Below are positions 21,726 through 33,561 of a stretch of 64,000 nucleotides of DNA, piece by piece. Both the position numbers and the translations under genes were made by a program. The stretch's first letter is position 1. The number at the start of each line of letters is the position of its first letter. This stretch comes from Rhyzopertha dominica (Eukaryota; Arthropoda; Insecta; Coleoptera; Bostrichidae). Location: positions 6,448,001 through 6,512,000 of the forward strand of contig QCXZ01000075.1 in the NCBI GenBank assembly GCA_025024175.1, in the 5' to 3' direction. The notes under the pieces are model-generated. The model did no database searches and was not told the DNA's origin. It was given only the letters and a program-made list of their open reading frames with translations.

Positions 21726-22858
21726 AAGGTGGTATTGATGTTCCATACTGTTTTGTAGCTAAATTGCTCGTCGCTCGCTGGTCGCAAGCTTCTGATGGCG
21801 TTAAATACCGTTACATTTCGTAACCTTAATGTATATATGCCGCTGCAAAATATCACATTAAATCTGTATGTAAATGTAGCATGTAAAGCCAAATTATTAC
21901 CATACTGGACCTCAAATATTGTATTTTTTAAAGATTTGATTGATTTACTAAATAGAATGGATAATACCAAAATTAGTAAAAATTAACCTAACAATGTATA
22001 CTTTTTTAAATAAGAAAAGAATTATTTTTTTCAACCATAGCAAAGCCAACTATGGTTTCCATATTCAAACAAAGCAAGTTTGTTCTATATTTAAAAAATG
22101 TGAAATGTAATATAATTTATTTATTTATGTTCATATTTTTTTCTTCCGGTGAGTGTCTCAAAAATATATATATTTCTATCCTTAAGCGACAACCCAAACA
22201 AACCCATTTTGACTTTCAAATAGGATAAGTATAGTACAGAAAACTGATTAAAGAGATGAATTTAGGGATGCTGGCCAGCCGAAAACTTTCTCTCTTTCTT
22301 CGAATTTTCGGGTAGTATTTTTTACCAAACCTCAAACTGCTAGGCGAGCCGCTCGCAAATGGGGGCGCAAACTTTTTTACCCCCATTGTTGCTGCTTATG
22401 ACAGCTGTCGTTCAGCTTAACGTGAACATAGGCCAGTGATGTAATTTCAGCGTGTTACCCAACGGAGCACTTGATATTATGTGCATTTTGTTTCCATCGG
22501 TTATTAATTTGAAACTGGCTTCAATCATTCGCTGCCCGGGTTAAATTATAACAAGAGCGGCCGTTCAATTTTTGAATGCCACAGAAACAAGCGGACAACA
22601 ATGGAACGGCAAAATTAATCGACCGTTCTGGAATTAATAAATTTCCTGGGAAAATAGGGTTAAAATTTTCTGGAATTGCGCATTCTTGTTTACTACTTTT
22701 TTTATGCTTTTCTGAATATTTGTAACAAGAATAGAAACAATTACACTTTGATATATGGTGGATTCCCTGTTCTTTTACAATGTATATCAACTACTCTATA
22801 ACTCTAACTACTGACTAGGAGAACCTTTCAAGAACTACATCTTAGCCCCAGCCCCATA
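21726..22858. other. Gap without supported genes
   Basis: A 63-residue frame at 21795-21986 (+) and an 89-residue frame at 22521-22790 (-) lack recognisable motifs. Nothing else is identified. Confidence 0.35.
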
Positions 22859-23504
22859 CAGGGTGATTCATTAAGAATAAGCATACTACACACCAAAATA
22901 TAGTGATACAAAATATAGGGTGTTCAAAGATGGAATTTTAATTTGAAATTTTTCAATAATTTTGTGATTTTAAGCATTATCGTCTTTAACATTGCCATCT
23001 TTACGTTTTTTGGCAAGAAAATTATGAATTTAATGCTAAATTAAGCACTATGTATACAGGGCGTTAAGTTAAGTATATACATACGCCACAAGAACTACAA
23101 CAAATCGATTTAAGGTAAGTATATATACATATGCAAAAAAAAGATACGTAATGAACCTAACACCAAATCTTAGATAACTCAATCACTACAGGTAAGTACG
23201 TATTTCTGATGCTATATTATTTATATTTATCCCTTCACTATTTCAGGCCTTATGATTGCGCGCATTCATTTACAAGCCAATAAAAATATCTACAAGATAT
23301 AGAATTGCGTAAGAAAGCAGTTACGAAAGCCTTAAAAATTGTTTTAAATTAGTTCTCTCCGAATACAGATATTTGTACTTACGTAATAGTATGGTAAGTA
23401 ATCTACGACAATATCTATTGTAAAATGAGTACCTAGTAATAAACAACCGATATTTTAGAACAGCTAACACGCTAATTTTTAATATAACGTTCCAGGTAAA
23501 CAGC

Positions 23505-23753
23505 ATGCATAAAAAGGTGTACTCATCCGATAGCGAATTCGTAGATTCCAACAAGGACGGAGACGAACGACGGTCGAGCTCAGCAAAAAGATGCAATCCG
23601 TTTTTCGAATGTTCGATCGCCTTAAGAATTAGTAATTGGTCCAAAAATGGAGCCAATTCGACCAGCTTCCCGTAATCCAATGGTAATAACCAGGCCTCAA
23701 GGATTCGTCGAAGAGATATCACCAGAATTTATGTAATATCGTCAAATGAAAGC
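23505..23753 (+). pseudogene. Unrecognised frame inside long-TIR element
   Basis: An ATG at 23505 opens a frame with an acidic, Ser-rich start (MHKKVYSSDSEFVDSNKDGD) and Cys/Asn-containing middle. It stops after 58 codons and reads on in frame for about another 25 codons. The opposite strand at 23321-23722 is also open for 133 codons (Leu-rich), so the true strand is unclear. I recognise no family. Confidence 0.3.
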
Positions 23754-23951
23754 CTACAATCGAATCTATAAAGCTATTGAAATAAAACACAAGATAATTC
23801 ATACCTGGGATAGTGGGCGGCTTAACTTTGAATAAGGGTAGCATAAGGTGCTCACAACCCTTACATATCGGCGGAGTATCTTTAGATTTTAGTCACAATT
23901 CGTGAATGCGATTTTATGGTGAGGTCAGTGGAAAATCCCCAAATGCATGGG

Positions 23952-24270
23952 ATAAATACCATCCAAATTCCAGAATCCCAAAGATCTAAATATTTCAGAT
24001 CCAACCCAAAACAACCAAAAGGACGGCATATCACTCGTAGGCAGCTTAAAATCCTGGATAGTGGATATCCCAGAAAATGCTAAAATGAATAGCTGAAAAT
24101 CTGCACTACGCCACTACACCAACGTTCCGCTATCAGATACTCTCTCAATCGCAACCTTTGGAAGGTACCTAAGAGTCGAAGAGGGGACTCAAGACAAGTA
24201 CATGCAGATAGGCCACCTAATCTACAAATCGAATAAAATATTGATGCGGACCCACAACAATGAATAATTA
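23952..24270 (+). pseudogene. Second unrecognised frame inside long-TIR element
   Basis: A frame from about 23955 to 24269 is interrupted by one TGA near 24094. It contains DGISLVGSLKSWIVDIPENA, then LSDTLSIATFGRYLRVEEGT and DKYMQIGHLIYKSNKIL. The protein-like composition and length argue for real coding ancestry. No ATG start is evident and no family is recognised. Confidence 0.35.
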
Positions 24271-24932
24271 AATTAAGAATAAATCATAATAAAATAATCA
24301 GCTAACTATTGCTAATTAGAAAATGTCCCACAAAAATGAAAGTAAACTATAATTACATTACTGTGTATTTTAGATTCTAACAAGTGGAAGCATTTACTTT
24401 GAAGTTTTCGTTTATTACTTATTGTTACTTGTTACCTTTACGGTTGTTACCCGCATTGTACGAGTAGTAATTTAAAAGATTAAATTTATTTTACAACAAA
24501 CAAGATTCATTAAATGTTTAAACTGCAAATAACTCAAAAACTGATAGAGTTACATGAAATAAACAAGAGTGCATTTTTTTATTGAAAATGGAGTTGCCTT
24601 TTAGATTTTGTAGTCATTTTAACCATAAATCGTTCGGCAAAAAAGATATGTTCTAATTTACTTAAGTAACAGGGTGTAGCTAACGCCCTGTATGCATAGC
24701 GCTAAATTTAGCATTAAATTCGTAAATCTTTTGCCAAAAAACGTAAGGTTGCCAATTTCCCAGACGATGCTGCGTAAAATCACAAAATTATTGAGAAGTT
24801 TCAAATTAAAATTTCAACTTTGAAAACCCTGTATCTCGTAACATTTGTATAAGGCATGTTAAGCACAATCGCCATATTTTAATGTGTAGTATCTCCAGTT
24901 CAGAGGTTGACAATTCTTAATGAATTACCCTG

Positions 24933-25735
24933 TATATTTATTTAACTCTATAGAAGCTCTCCCTGTCAGATGTGCATTATGTTACGTCAAAAACTAAAAT
25001 AAGAGCATCGAAAATGGCACCCTCTGTGCTCAAATGTTCAAAAAAAATATAATCTTTCTTGTCTCCCTCATAATTCCAAATCAAAACAAACACCAGAATC
25101 TGAGGTTTGCAAAAGCCGCTGCTTCTCATGCGCCAGTTCCAGTAACGAATGTGCCCACTGGCAAAACAAGCTCGAACTATTTGCCCAGCGCATAAAAAAA
25201 CCCTAATCGCTATTAAGCGGGATCCCTCCGGTCCTTTTCATTGCTCCCTCAAGGGGTGACGACCACCCTGGATGTTGTCCTTTTAATTGTGCCGTCGAGT
25301 AAATAGAGCGTGGATAACTACTTTTCTGACAGATTGTTTCTTTTGCTTTGTGAAAAATAGTTTTCTTCTAGAGGAGGTTTGGGCACGACAGAAGGATTCA
25401 TTTGCGTGGGAAACGAGCGTGATTAAATTGATGTCTTTTACCTGCAACAAAAAATAAGAAGCGGTATTGGTTGAATTTGCCGTTTAAGACAATGCTATCT
25501 GTTAAAGCTAAATCTGATTTAATAACGAGCTTTTTACTATCTTACTAGGGCAATTCTTTTTCGTTATAATATTAATATTTTTGATGAGCTAGAAAATGAC
25601 ATCTGCATAGATAAGCACATAGAATCGGGTGTAATAAACTAAAGAAACGTATTAGCAATAAAAGCGATGAAGAACAATTAGGAAAGCCAAAAAACTTCTA
25701 CTCTCTCAAACTAAAATAAACTTAATTCGACAAAA
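24933..25735. other. Gap without supported genes
   Basis: Mixed-composition sequence, somewhat GC-richer at 25180-25330. No coding motif seen. Confidence 0.35.
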
Positions 25736-26455
25736 TTTGAAGGAAAGGAAAGACTTCGGGTCCTGATGGCATTCCCTCTGTTGTAGAAAAGAGTACAGCC
25801 TTGCACGTAAGTAATTACTGCCTTGAGTTCTTCAATAGGGCTGTAGAGCGGTTGTTTTTCCCAAGGAGTGGAAGACAAGAAACAAAAGAAGACTACGAAT
25901 TCGCCGGTTACATATAGACCAATTTACCTCTTGAATGAAGGGGAAAAATTATATAAACGGCTTATAAACAACAGGCTTAAAAAACAAATAGCGAAAACAG
26001 GTGATCTAGCAGACTTCCAGTATGGATTTAGAGAGAGAAAGTCGACTATAAATGCTTTTTCCAGAGTTGAGGAAGTGGCAGAGTTTGCAAACAGGGGAGC
26101 TTTAAGAGGGAGAAAATTTTCCTCCTCATTACTCTGGATGTGGATGCCCTGGAAAGGGATTATTATAGACTACTAAACGAGAGATAAATTGACCCTAATT
26201 TAATCTCAGCAATAAAGCCTTACTTCTCGGACAGAACGCTCATGGTCGGTAATTCAGGTAAATTGGGAGATGACTTGTGGAGTTCCCCAGGGGTCCATCT
26301 TAGGTCCAACATTGTGGAACGCATTTACGACTCAGTTTTGAGGATTACGGTGTTGGACAGGGTACTGCTTATTGAATATGCTGATGATTTGGCAATAGTC
26401 ATTACTGCAAAAACAAAAGTAGTACTAGAATATCTTCTAATGAATTAATAAGCAA
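25736..26455 (+). pseudogene. R1-like LINE reverse transcriptase, decayed
   Basis: Blocks in order are SGPDGIPSVV, FFNRAVERL with PKEWK, TYRPIYLLNEGEKLYKRLI, DFQYGFRERKSTINA, YFSDRTLMVGN and IEYADDLAIVI (the catalytic box). The arrangement matches R1-clade non-LTR retrotransposons. Frameshifts break it near 26176-26240, and the GVPQGS block is altered (SSPGVHLRSN). Both ends are truncated and no 3' tail is visible. Confidence 0.78.
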
Positions 26456-26999
26456 AGTTTTACGCTGGATGAGTATATAATGTAACGTGTACAGGAATGA
26501 CAGTACGGATTGTTCAGCACTTTATATTTACGATAAAACAGCAGATAACAATTATTATTCTTTTTTGATTGACATTACATTTTTTTGTTTTCCGAAAACT
26601 GTGATCCAGAAATGATGGCATTCACAGTAGTGACGCCGACGCGGTCGTCCCCACAAGTATGAATAACATGGAGGTGGCTCAGCAAAAGACCGAGACCGAA
26701 GGAAGATATAGCCTTAAAGAATTTAATTTTTTGTGTGGTAACTGCCGGACATCAAAAGTTTGAAAATTATAAAACAACTAAACAAGCTTATGGCAAATAC
26801 GCGGGGCCCACGCAGTGGCAAAAGAAAGATGTTGGCTTCTTCTCATAGCAAGATTTAAAAGAACAGGGTATTAAGAATTTTTTGTTCAACTTAAAATGTA
26901 TAACTTGTGACCAGTTTCCATCGCTTAACACTCTGCTCAAAAAAATTTTGGAAATCCGATATTATTGGTAAAGTGTAATAATTTTTTTAACTAGCACAC
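26456..26999. other. Gap, nothing recognised
   Basis: No supported coding similarity; possibly decayed LINE flank. Confidence 0.3.
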
Positions 27000-28576
27000 T
27001 GGAGTTCTTTACTGGTTTATTATTTTCTAGAGTTTTAGTTTCGCACGATTTACTATTACTAATTTTAAAATATATTGGATTGGGCCCGAGTGCTGTGGAA
27101 CTTTTTAGGCAGTACTTGGCAGACAGACATCAGATAGTCAGATGTGGAGATCGTTGTTCGCAGCCTGGCAGACTTTCGTTCGGTGTTCCCCAAGGATCCG
27201 TACTAGGTCCTATACTCTTTATTATATATACATCTGTTTTTGTTTCCAGTATTAGGAACTCTAAATATCACCTCTATGCTGATGACACACAATTTTATTA
27301 TTCGTTTAAGCCTTGCGACCTTGATGATGCTACTTCTCGTATTAATGCGGACCTGATGGAATTCTGCAACTTTGCCAGGCGACATAACCTAATTTTGAAT
27401 CCAGAAAAGACAAAAGCCATACTGTTTGGTGGTTGTGCTGGTGTCTCTGTTAGAGAGCATATTAGAAACAGACTGGGTATTACGTTGGATGGTCAAAAAA
27501 TAGAAATTGTGGAGAGTGCTAGAAGTCTTGGTGTCGTTATTGATTCCGGTCTGCGGTTTGAGGAGTACATTGTGAAGCAAATTCAGAAATCAGTTATAAA
27601 CCTTAAAATTATACATAGCGTTCGAAAAATAATAAATTATAAAACCAAGATACTATTGTGTGAAATACTAGTGCTTGCAAATTTAAATTATGCCGACTCC
27701 CTTTATGGGCCGTGTCTTGATAGTCACTTGGTTCGGCGGATTCAGGTAATCCAAAACTCTTGTTTGCGTCTTATTTATGGGGTTGGTAGGAGGGAACACG
27801 TCTCACACAAACTCAAAACTATTCCGTGGTTGAATATGCATCAGAGAAGATACTTGCACTCTGCATGTCTATTTCATAAAATACTGCTAAGCAAGACACC
27901 TCCATACCTAATTAACAAAATAACTTATAGAACAGATGTACATAGTATAAATATACGTAGAAAGGATCAGCTGACGATTCCAATACATTCTCATACATTT
28001 TTCCAAAGATGCTTTTCATACAATATAGCGAGGGTCTATAATGAACTTCCGTGTGAATTAAAAACATTGAATATAAGCCGGTTTAAATACAAATTGAAAA
28101 ACAAATTACTGAATGACGTACATTAGCTTATAAGATATGTTATTGTTAATTAAAATTAATAATGCTTGCTCTTCTGCCGCTTGCCAAAAGTCTTGTAGCT
28201 GCCTTTATATTTTGTTCTGATTTTTTATTGTTGCTTTGCTATGCCTTTTTTCCTGTCCTGCATCGTGCTTGCAATGTCCCAGATTTTGTTTTGTTGTCAG
28301 TAGGTACACTATAAATAACAAGTATTATGTAGTGTATTTTATAATATTTCGTTTGCTTTTTTTGTGTCTTTGCTGTGTCGCAATTCTAATTTATTCTAAT
28401 ACAAGTATTCTTGGGTTAAGTGGAAGAACAGTAACTGTGCCAACGGTTGCTGAACTTCGCCTTTTTGTTTAGAGGGGAATATATATATATATATATATAA
28501 AGAATAATGTACCTTTTTTATTGACGTTTTGTATATCAGGTGTAATTTGTTTCTCCCTTTATGCAAATAAAGAACA

Positions 28577-28608
<32 letters not shown>
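27000..28608 (+). mobile_element. CR1/Jockey-like LINE, 5'-truncated, with (ATT)n tail
   Basis: It contains an open RT reading frame, a roughly 430-bp 3' untranslated region with an (AT)n run at about 28482-28499, and an AATAAAG signal just before an (ATT)n tail at about 28575-28608. The 5' end is lost within the RT palm, near FSRVLVSHDLL. A related fragment lies at 40877-42130 on the - strand. Microsatellite-like tails are common in CR1-type LINEs; the clade assignment is inferred from motifs only. Confidence 0.88.
27012..28126 (+). CDS. LINE reverse transcriptase, C-terminal part, open to natural stop
   Basis: The open frame includes KYIGLGPSAVELFRQYLADR, then GVPQGSVLGPILFIIY, then YHLYADDTQFYY (catalytic YADD), NLILNPEKTKAILFG and SLGVVIDSGLRFEEY. 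A C-terminal region follows with NLNYADSLYGPCLDSHLVRR and LRLIYGVGRREHVS. This is the palm/thumb plus C-terminal domain of a CR1/Jockey-group RT, which copies element RNA at the nicked target. No frameshift or stop is seen up to TAG at 28124-28126. The N-terminal endonuclease and first RT blocks, including the first catalytic Asp, are missing, so the protein is inactive. Confidence 0.88.
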
Positions 28609-28734
28609 ATACCAACTTTGGTTATTATACAGCATATTTGTCACGTATAATATGTCAAAATGTAAAAGAAGTCATAAAAACAAAGTGTGCTTAGACCACT
28701 TAACACATAGGAAACAACAAACAAGAAGGTGTAG

Positions 28735-29885
28735 GTAAATGTAAATGATTAAGTTTGTGTCTGTAAGCATAAAATGCGTTTTCTAAATGAAGTTCAAGTA
28801 GCAACAGCCATTGCATTGTTTGGGGATAGACTTTCTATGTATTAGGTAGCAAATGCACTTCGAACTAGTCCATCAGTTATTTGCAGACTTTGGCTTGGGT
28901 ACCCAACAACTGGTAGCTATTCCAGAAGACCTGGGTAAGGCAGAAAAGGAAAAATGACCATTCAGATCATAGGTATATTGCTACATCTTCCCTTCGTCGA
29001 CGTACTGCAACTACCTGTGATCTACAACACTTCCTTTAGAATGCCACTGGCGTTTAAATTTCTGACGAAACGGTCAGAGTAGTCTGAAACAAGCTCATTT
29101 AACATCCCCATAGACTGGTCATAGCTTCCCGTTCCACCAGAAACCATGAAATTTCCCGTTTAGCATTTACTGGTGAACATGTGCAATGACAACATCCGAC
29201 AATGGAGGACTGTGCTCTTTACTGAGGAGTCGTGCTTTTCTCTTACTCGTTGCGATGGTCGTGTTGAAGTATACACACGTACCTGTGATTATTACAGTAT
29301 AATATCACTGTACAAAAAGTTGATAGGTTCGGAGATGGCTCGGTGATGGCTTGAGGCGGAAATAGGATAGATGGCCGTACAAATTTTGTAGTTGTTCCCC
29401 AACGTTTAAATGTAGATATCAATCTAAAAGGTTATATTGTGCCATTCGCAAACAATTTCGGCAATAGGCTTATTCTGCAGGACAATTGTAGAACACAAAC
29501 ACAAATGTCACAAGAAACTTTCTTTTATGGCTTGCCATGGCTAGCTGAGTCCCTTATCGAGGAATGGCGAAGCATTCCACAGGATGAAATAAGCAATCTT
29601 GTCTGAAGCATACACGATACTAGGAAATGATATTTCCTAATTGACTTTCATCAGCAATAGAAGTGATAGGTAGTTAAATTTTCGGTAGTGATCAGCACAT
29701 TTAGTTTTTGGTACCGTTTTCAAGTTTTTTACCTTAATCATGTTTAGCTGTTGAATAAGATTTGAATTGGTGTTACAGGATAATAAGTTATGTTTAGACA
29801 TTAATAAGCAACAATTAAACATTCGTCTGCTAATCAGAGAACTGTCAAAAAGTGTTCCTCTACTTTTTTGAGCAGTGTATTAGGT
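28735..29885 (+). pseudogene. Tc1-like transposon relic
   Basis: Scattered pieces read as a Tc1 transposase: RFLNEVQVATAIALFGDRLS, then VANALRTSPSVI, RRRTATTCDLQHFL, SDETVRV, LAFTGEHVQ and LILQDNC. Many stops and shifts occur. The right end CAAAAAAGTAGAGGAACACT (read inverted, 29850-29875) and GAGCAGTGTA near 29869-29879 are a Tc1-style terminus. The left terminus is not found; the LINE tail at 28608 lies just upstream. Confidence 0.7.
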
Positions 29886-31310
29886 ACAGATACCACGGCA
29901 AATAAGGATATCATTTTCTTGAATAGCAATGTTATCCTTTAATTATATTAATATTCATAAAATGTGTAAATAGAATAAATAAATGTATTTATTTCTAATA
30001 TTTTGGTAATTAATGATAAATTGATAAGAAGCAGCGTTTTATACAACTACCGAAATCCGTATTTAGGCTGTCTAAATGATTGCGTTTGAGGTCTTTAGTT
30101 AAAATTTAATTGTAGATAACAGAGTAGGATATTGTAGGTTTACATTCCTCTGTAGTATTTAATAAGCTTTACAAACCGAAATTATATTTACCTACAATCT
30201 GTTGTTGAAAAACAACACAACAACAATAAAAGCTGTAAAAGTTGCATGCTTCTCTCTCATTGTAATGAGAACATTCGTGGTCCCAACATGTTACTATTTT
30301 CTAATAGAAGGTGTAAATTATAATATAATGTCTACTGCTGCAATAAATTGAAATCATATATAAATATCTTTTTATTGAGTGTACTTGATTTCTATAATGA
30401 AAGATGCGTTTTACATGGTTAAGCAAAAAGATCTTCTTCGTTTGTATAACTCTCCTTGGTCAGCTCATATCACAACTTTGCTTGGATTTATCCGTTTTAT
30501 TTCTATGTCATAGTTTTCTATGTCAAAGTATCTTGCCTCAGCTTTGAGCTTTTTAGATTCGTCTTCCTACGTACTGGCAAAGTTCGTCATACAGACCAAA
30601 ATACTCTAATTAGCACGTCATCCGTGTGTAACCTGAACGAGCACGTTAAACGTTAACAACAAACAATTCTCCCTGAGNGNTCTGTTTACACTGGGAAGGA
30701 AACATCTTCGGCAGGAGAGCTCTTGTTTACCGACATATGTTTCGCAAATCCAGAGTATGGGCAAATATTTGCCGCCACATTCGCGGAGTATTCAGTTACA
30801 AATGGATACAGATAGAATCAATAGGACCGTTTATCGAAATCGCTATCGTTTTAAGCTCCCTAACGGACCGGAATGTAACTAGCGAGTCAAATTGGCAACC
30901 ACACATGAAATTCACGAAGCCGAATGCGTATGAAGGACATGTCGAGTTTTTATATTAGATTTTCACTGGACATAATGAAGGTACCGTAATTATTGTTGAA
31001 CCGTTGCTGCAGACTAATAAATTACAAAATCAAATATGATATAAAGGCTTCTTTTTTAGTGCCGCAGTAAATAGCACTTTATTGATTCACTATAAGTAGT
31101 ACTGATTGCTTATAGTGCAACTGCCTAGCGCACGTTAAGGACATATAAGGACTGGATTGAAAAGGTTATATGTATAAGTACAGTAATATTCTTTGAATGT
31201 TTTCTTTGTGTTGTTGACATAATTGGTCCATTTCAGAGTCACTGGTTTCTGGTGTCATATAATCTGAAGGATTCTTCGTTGATTACATTCTTATCTTTTG
31301 CCATTTCTAT
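29886..31310. other. Gap without supported genes
   Basis: AT-rich with two ambiguous bases near 30680. Frames at 30456-30656 and 30737-30958 (+) have no recognised motif. Confidence 0.4.
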
Positions 31311-31667
31311 CCATTGTTTTTCATTCTACCTTGATTTCTGGATTATCCTTTCTATAGTTGTTTTCCATGTATAACATGGTCTACTTTTTCTCAGTTTGTC
31401 TCGGCTTAGCTGCCAGGCCTTTCTTAATATGTTGTCTACCTCTCTCCTTTGGACGTGTCTCCAGTATTTCATCACATATGTCTCTATCCTTTTTATGATC
31501 TCTCTGCCAACCAAGAGTTCTGCTGTTGATTTCTTCTCGTTCTCACTTATTGCCGTAGCTAGAAGTTGTATATTTCTCTGCCTCTCTCAAGCTTTTCTTA
31601 TTTGCCTTTGTTGTTGCTACATTTTTTACTTCATACATCACGACTGGCATAATGATTGCTGTATATA
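31311..31667 (-). pseudogene. RTE-like LINE C-terminal fragment, downstream part
   Basis: On the - strand, YTAIIMPVVMYEVKN precedes LREAEKYTT, and a frameshift leads to YWRHVQRREVDNILRKAWQL and RKSRPCYTWKTTIERII. These match the C-terminal domain after the RT in RTE-type LINEs (WxGHVxRR ... RGRPxxTW). A mariner interrupts the element at the TA at 31666-31667, and flanking LINE-like sequence seems to resume after 32996. Confidence 0.65.
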
Positions 31668-32993
31668 CGAGGCATGTTTTTTAAGTAAGTACCGTTTCGG
31701 AATTAAAAAAAGACGTGCAAAGATATCGCAATAATTTTATCTTACATGAAAGCCTGTACCTTAATCTACTTTTCTACATAATTTCCGTGAATATTGAGGC
31801 ACTCGTCATAACGTGGCATCAGTTTTTGAATACCCTCCTCATAAAATTCTGCCGCCTGACTTGTTAACCACTGTATCACAAATGTTTCGACTTCGTTATC
31901 GTCTTGAAGACGCTGACCACCCAGGTGTTTCTTCAAGTGCAGGAACAAATGGTAGTCGCTGGGCGCCAGATCAGGGCTGTATGGAGGATGATCTAGAGTT
32001 TCCCATTTAAAAGATTTGATGAGATCTTTGGTCCGATTAGCCACATGTGGACGGGCATTGTCATGCAGCAAAACGATACCCTTACTCAACTTGCCACGTC
32101 TTTTGTTCTGGATTGCACGACGCAGATTGTTCAATGTCTTACAATAAGACGCTGCATTGATTGTCTCATTACGAGGCAGAAACTCCACTAGCAATACTCC
32201 TTTTCTGTCCCAAAAAACTGTGCACATGATTTTCCGGACAGAAATTGTTTGCTTAAACTTCACTTTTTTGGGTGATGATGAATGTCGCCATTCCATGGAT
32301 TGTTGTTTCGATTCTGGTGTGACGTAGGCCACCCATGTTTCGTCACCAGTAACAATTTGGTCTAAAAAAATCTTCACCTTCATTATGGTACCGCTCAAGG
32401 AAAGTCGATGCACTGCCTAAACGTTGGGTTTTGTGCAAATCCGTCAACATTTTCGGAACCCAACATAATTTCCGGTAATTCAAGTTCTCGGTCACAATAC
32501 GATACAAAACACTACGAGAATATTGAGGAAAGCAGTCGCACAATGATGAAATTATAAAGCGTCTGTTTTCTCTCACCTTTTCGTTCACTTTCTGCACAAA
32601 ATCTTCATTAACGACCGAAGGACGCCCACTCCGTTCTTCATCATGCACATTTGTGCGGCCATCTTTAAATGCTCTCACCCATTTCCCTGCCATTCCATCG
32701 CTCATAATGTTTTGTCCGTAAACTTCACAGATCTCACGATGAATATCGATCGGTTTTACGCCTTTAGCACTAAGAATTCGTATAACAGCCCGTACTTCAC
32801 AATCGGCGGGACTCACGATTGTCGGAGGCATCTTAAACACTCAGTAAACAACTTATACAATGAAGAATCAAACTGTAATGGCGTCAGTGCGTAGACAAGA
32901 GATGTAGGTAACCAGCGCGCATGCGCGGAACGCCGACCGTAGCGCTGCGGCGGCGGAATCGCAAAACGGTACTTACTTAAAAAACATGCCTCG
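31668..32993 (-). mobile_element. mariner transposon (DD34D), copy 1
   Basis: The inverted repeats begin CGAGGCATGTTTTTTAAGTA, with TA on both sides (31666-31667 and 32994-32995). The length of 1326 bp is typical of a full mariner. The transposase gene is on the - strand. A very similar copy lies at about 53237-54564. The insertion target is a LINE. Confidence 0.93.
31766..32840 (-). pseudogene. mariner transposase, one frameshift
   Basis: The start is MFKMPPTIVS at 32840 (a second Met follows at MPP). The N-terminal helix-turn-helix part includes SDGMAGKWVRAFKDGRTNVH and EERSGRPS. The catalytic part has VTGDETWVAY, HDNARPHVA and YSPDLAPSDYHLF, with exactly 34 residues between the second and third Asp (DD34D). 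An extra A in a poly-A tract near 32365 (7 A here, 6 A in the 53.9-kb copy) shifts the frame at EDF. Two residues (SR in the other copy) are deleted at KLCWVPKML. The C-terminus NIHGNYVEK is intact. Confidence 0.92.
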
Positions 32994-32995
32994 TA

Positions 32996-33220
32996 GAATC
33001 TTTATCAGTTTCCAGTGTTGTTTATGTTTCTCTATAAATGGTAATATCGCACTGGTTACTCAGTTTTGATCCGTTCTTTAACCATCTCTGTGCGCTTAAG
33101 AGTGTTGTTTTTTTGCAAAGGCTGTTTGGTCCTGTGGTACTTCTGGTACGTATTTTTTCATCTCTCTTAGTAATACGTATATCCGACACTGCCTAGAGTT
33201 ATTCTTCGGCAATCTTCCCT
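32996..33220 (-). other. Possible continuation of the interrupted LINE
   Basis: The sequence right of the mariner has antisense pieces resembling LINE coding text (RIKTE and similar), but the match is weak. It is placed here because the mariner splits the LINE at its TA target. Confidence 0.35.
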
Positions 33221-33560
33221 GCCTTGCGGAGTTTTAATTTCTTTGGTTAACCACGCCGCATCTAATGGTTTTTTTTTACATTTTTTTTAGAGTTATTGGT
33301 TCGAATTTTATCAATTCGTTGTTGATCCGAATTAGAACAGAGCATAAGCGAAGGAATAGTATTGATTTCTCCAGAGTGGTTAGGAATGTACTTGATCATT
33401 TTTACGACAGATTGGGCTATTGTTTCGCTGTGAATGGAGAAGGAACATTTTGGGCATTATTTTCACAGCAAGTTGTCCCAACTACAATTTACATCTCTTT
33501 TCGAAATGTAAATAACAAGGGGCTTTAGAGAAACAACATTTTAAAGCTGCTTTCATTATA
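33221..33560. other. Gap, nothing recognised
   Basis: A frame at 33265-33528 (+) has no recognised family. Confidence 0.3.
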
Positions 33561-33561
33561 A

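Larger units (their letters stand above)
22859..24932. mobile_element. Long-TIR element with unrecognised interior
   Basis: TA flanks both ends. The termini CAGGGTGATTCATTAAGAAT and its inverse at the right start inverted arms of about 200-250 bp (22859-23070 and 24676-24932), diverged but collinear. Both arms end near a second CAGGGCGTTA motif (23059 and 24685). No transposase motif is seen in the roughly 1.6-kb interior, which holds at least two frames I do not recognise. It is probably a non-autonomous Tc1/mariner-group element, possibly carrying captured sequence. Confidence 0.75.

Noticed and set aside
21795..21986. 63-codon + frame with protein-like composition
   Set aside because: No recognisable family and an equally long antisense frame overlaps it.
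30737..30958. 73-codon + frame
   Set aside because: No similarity to any family I know and no gene-like context.
33265..33528. 87-codon + frame between the LINE and the DD41D element
   Set aside because: No motif recognised; probably chance or decayed repeat sequence.
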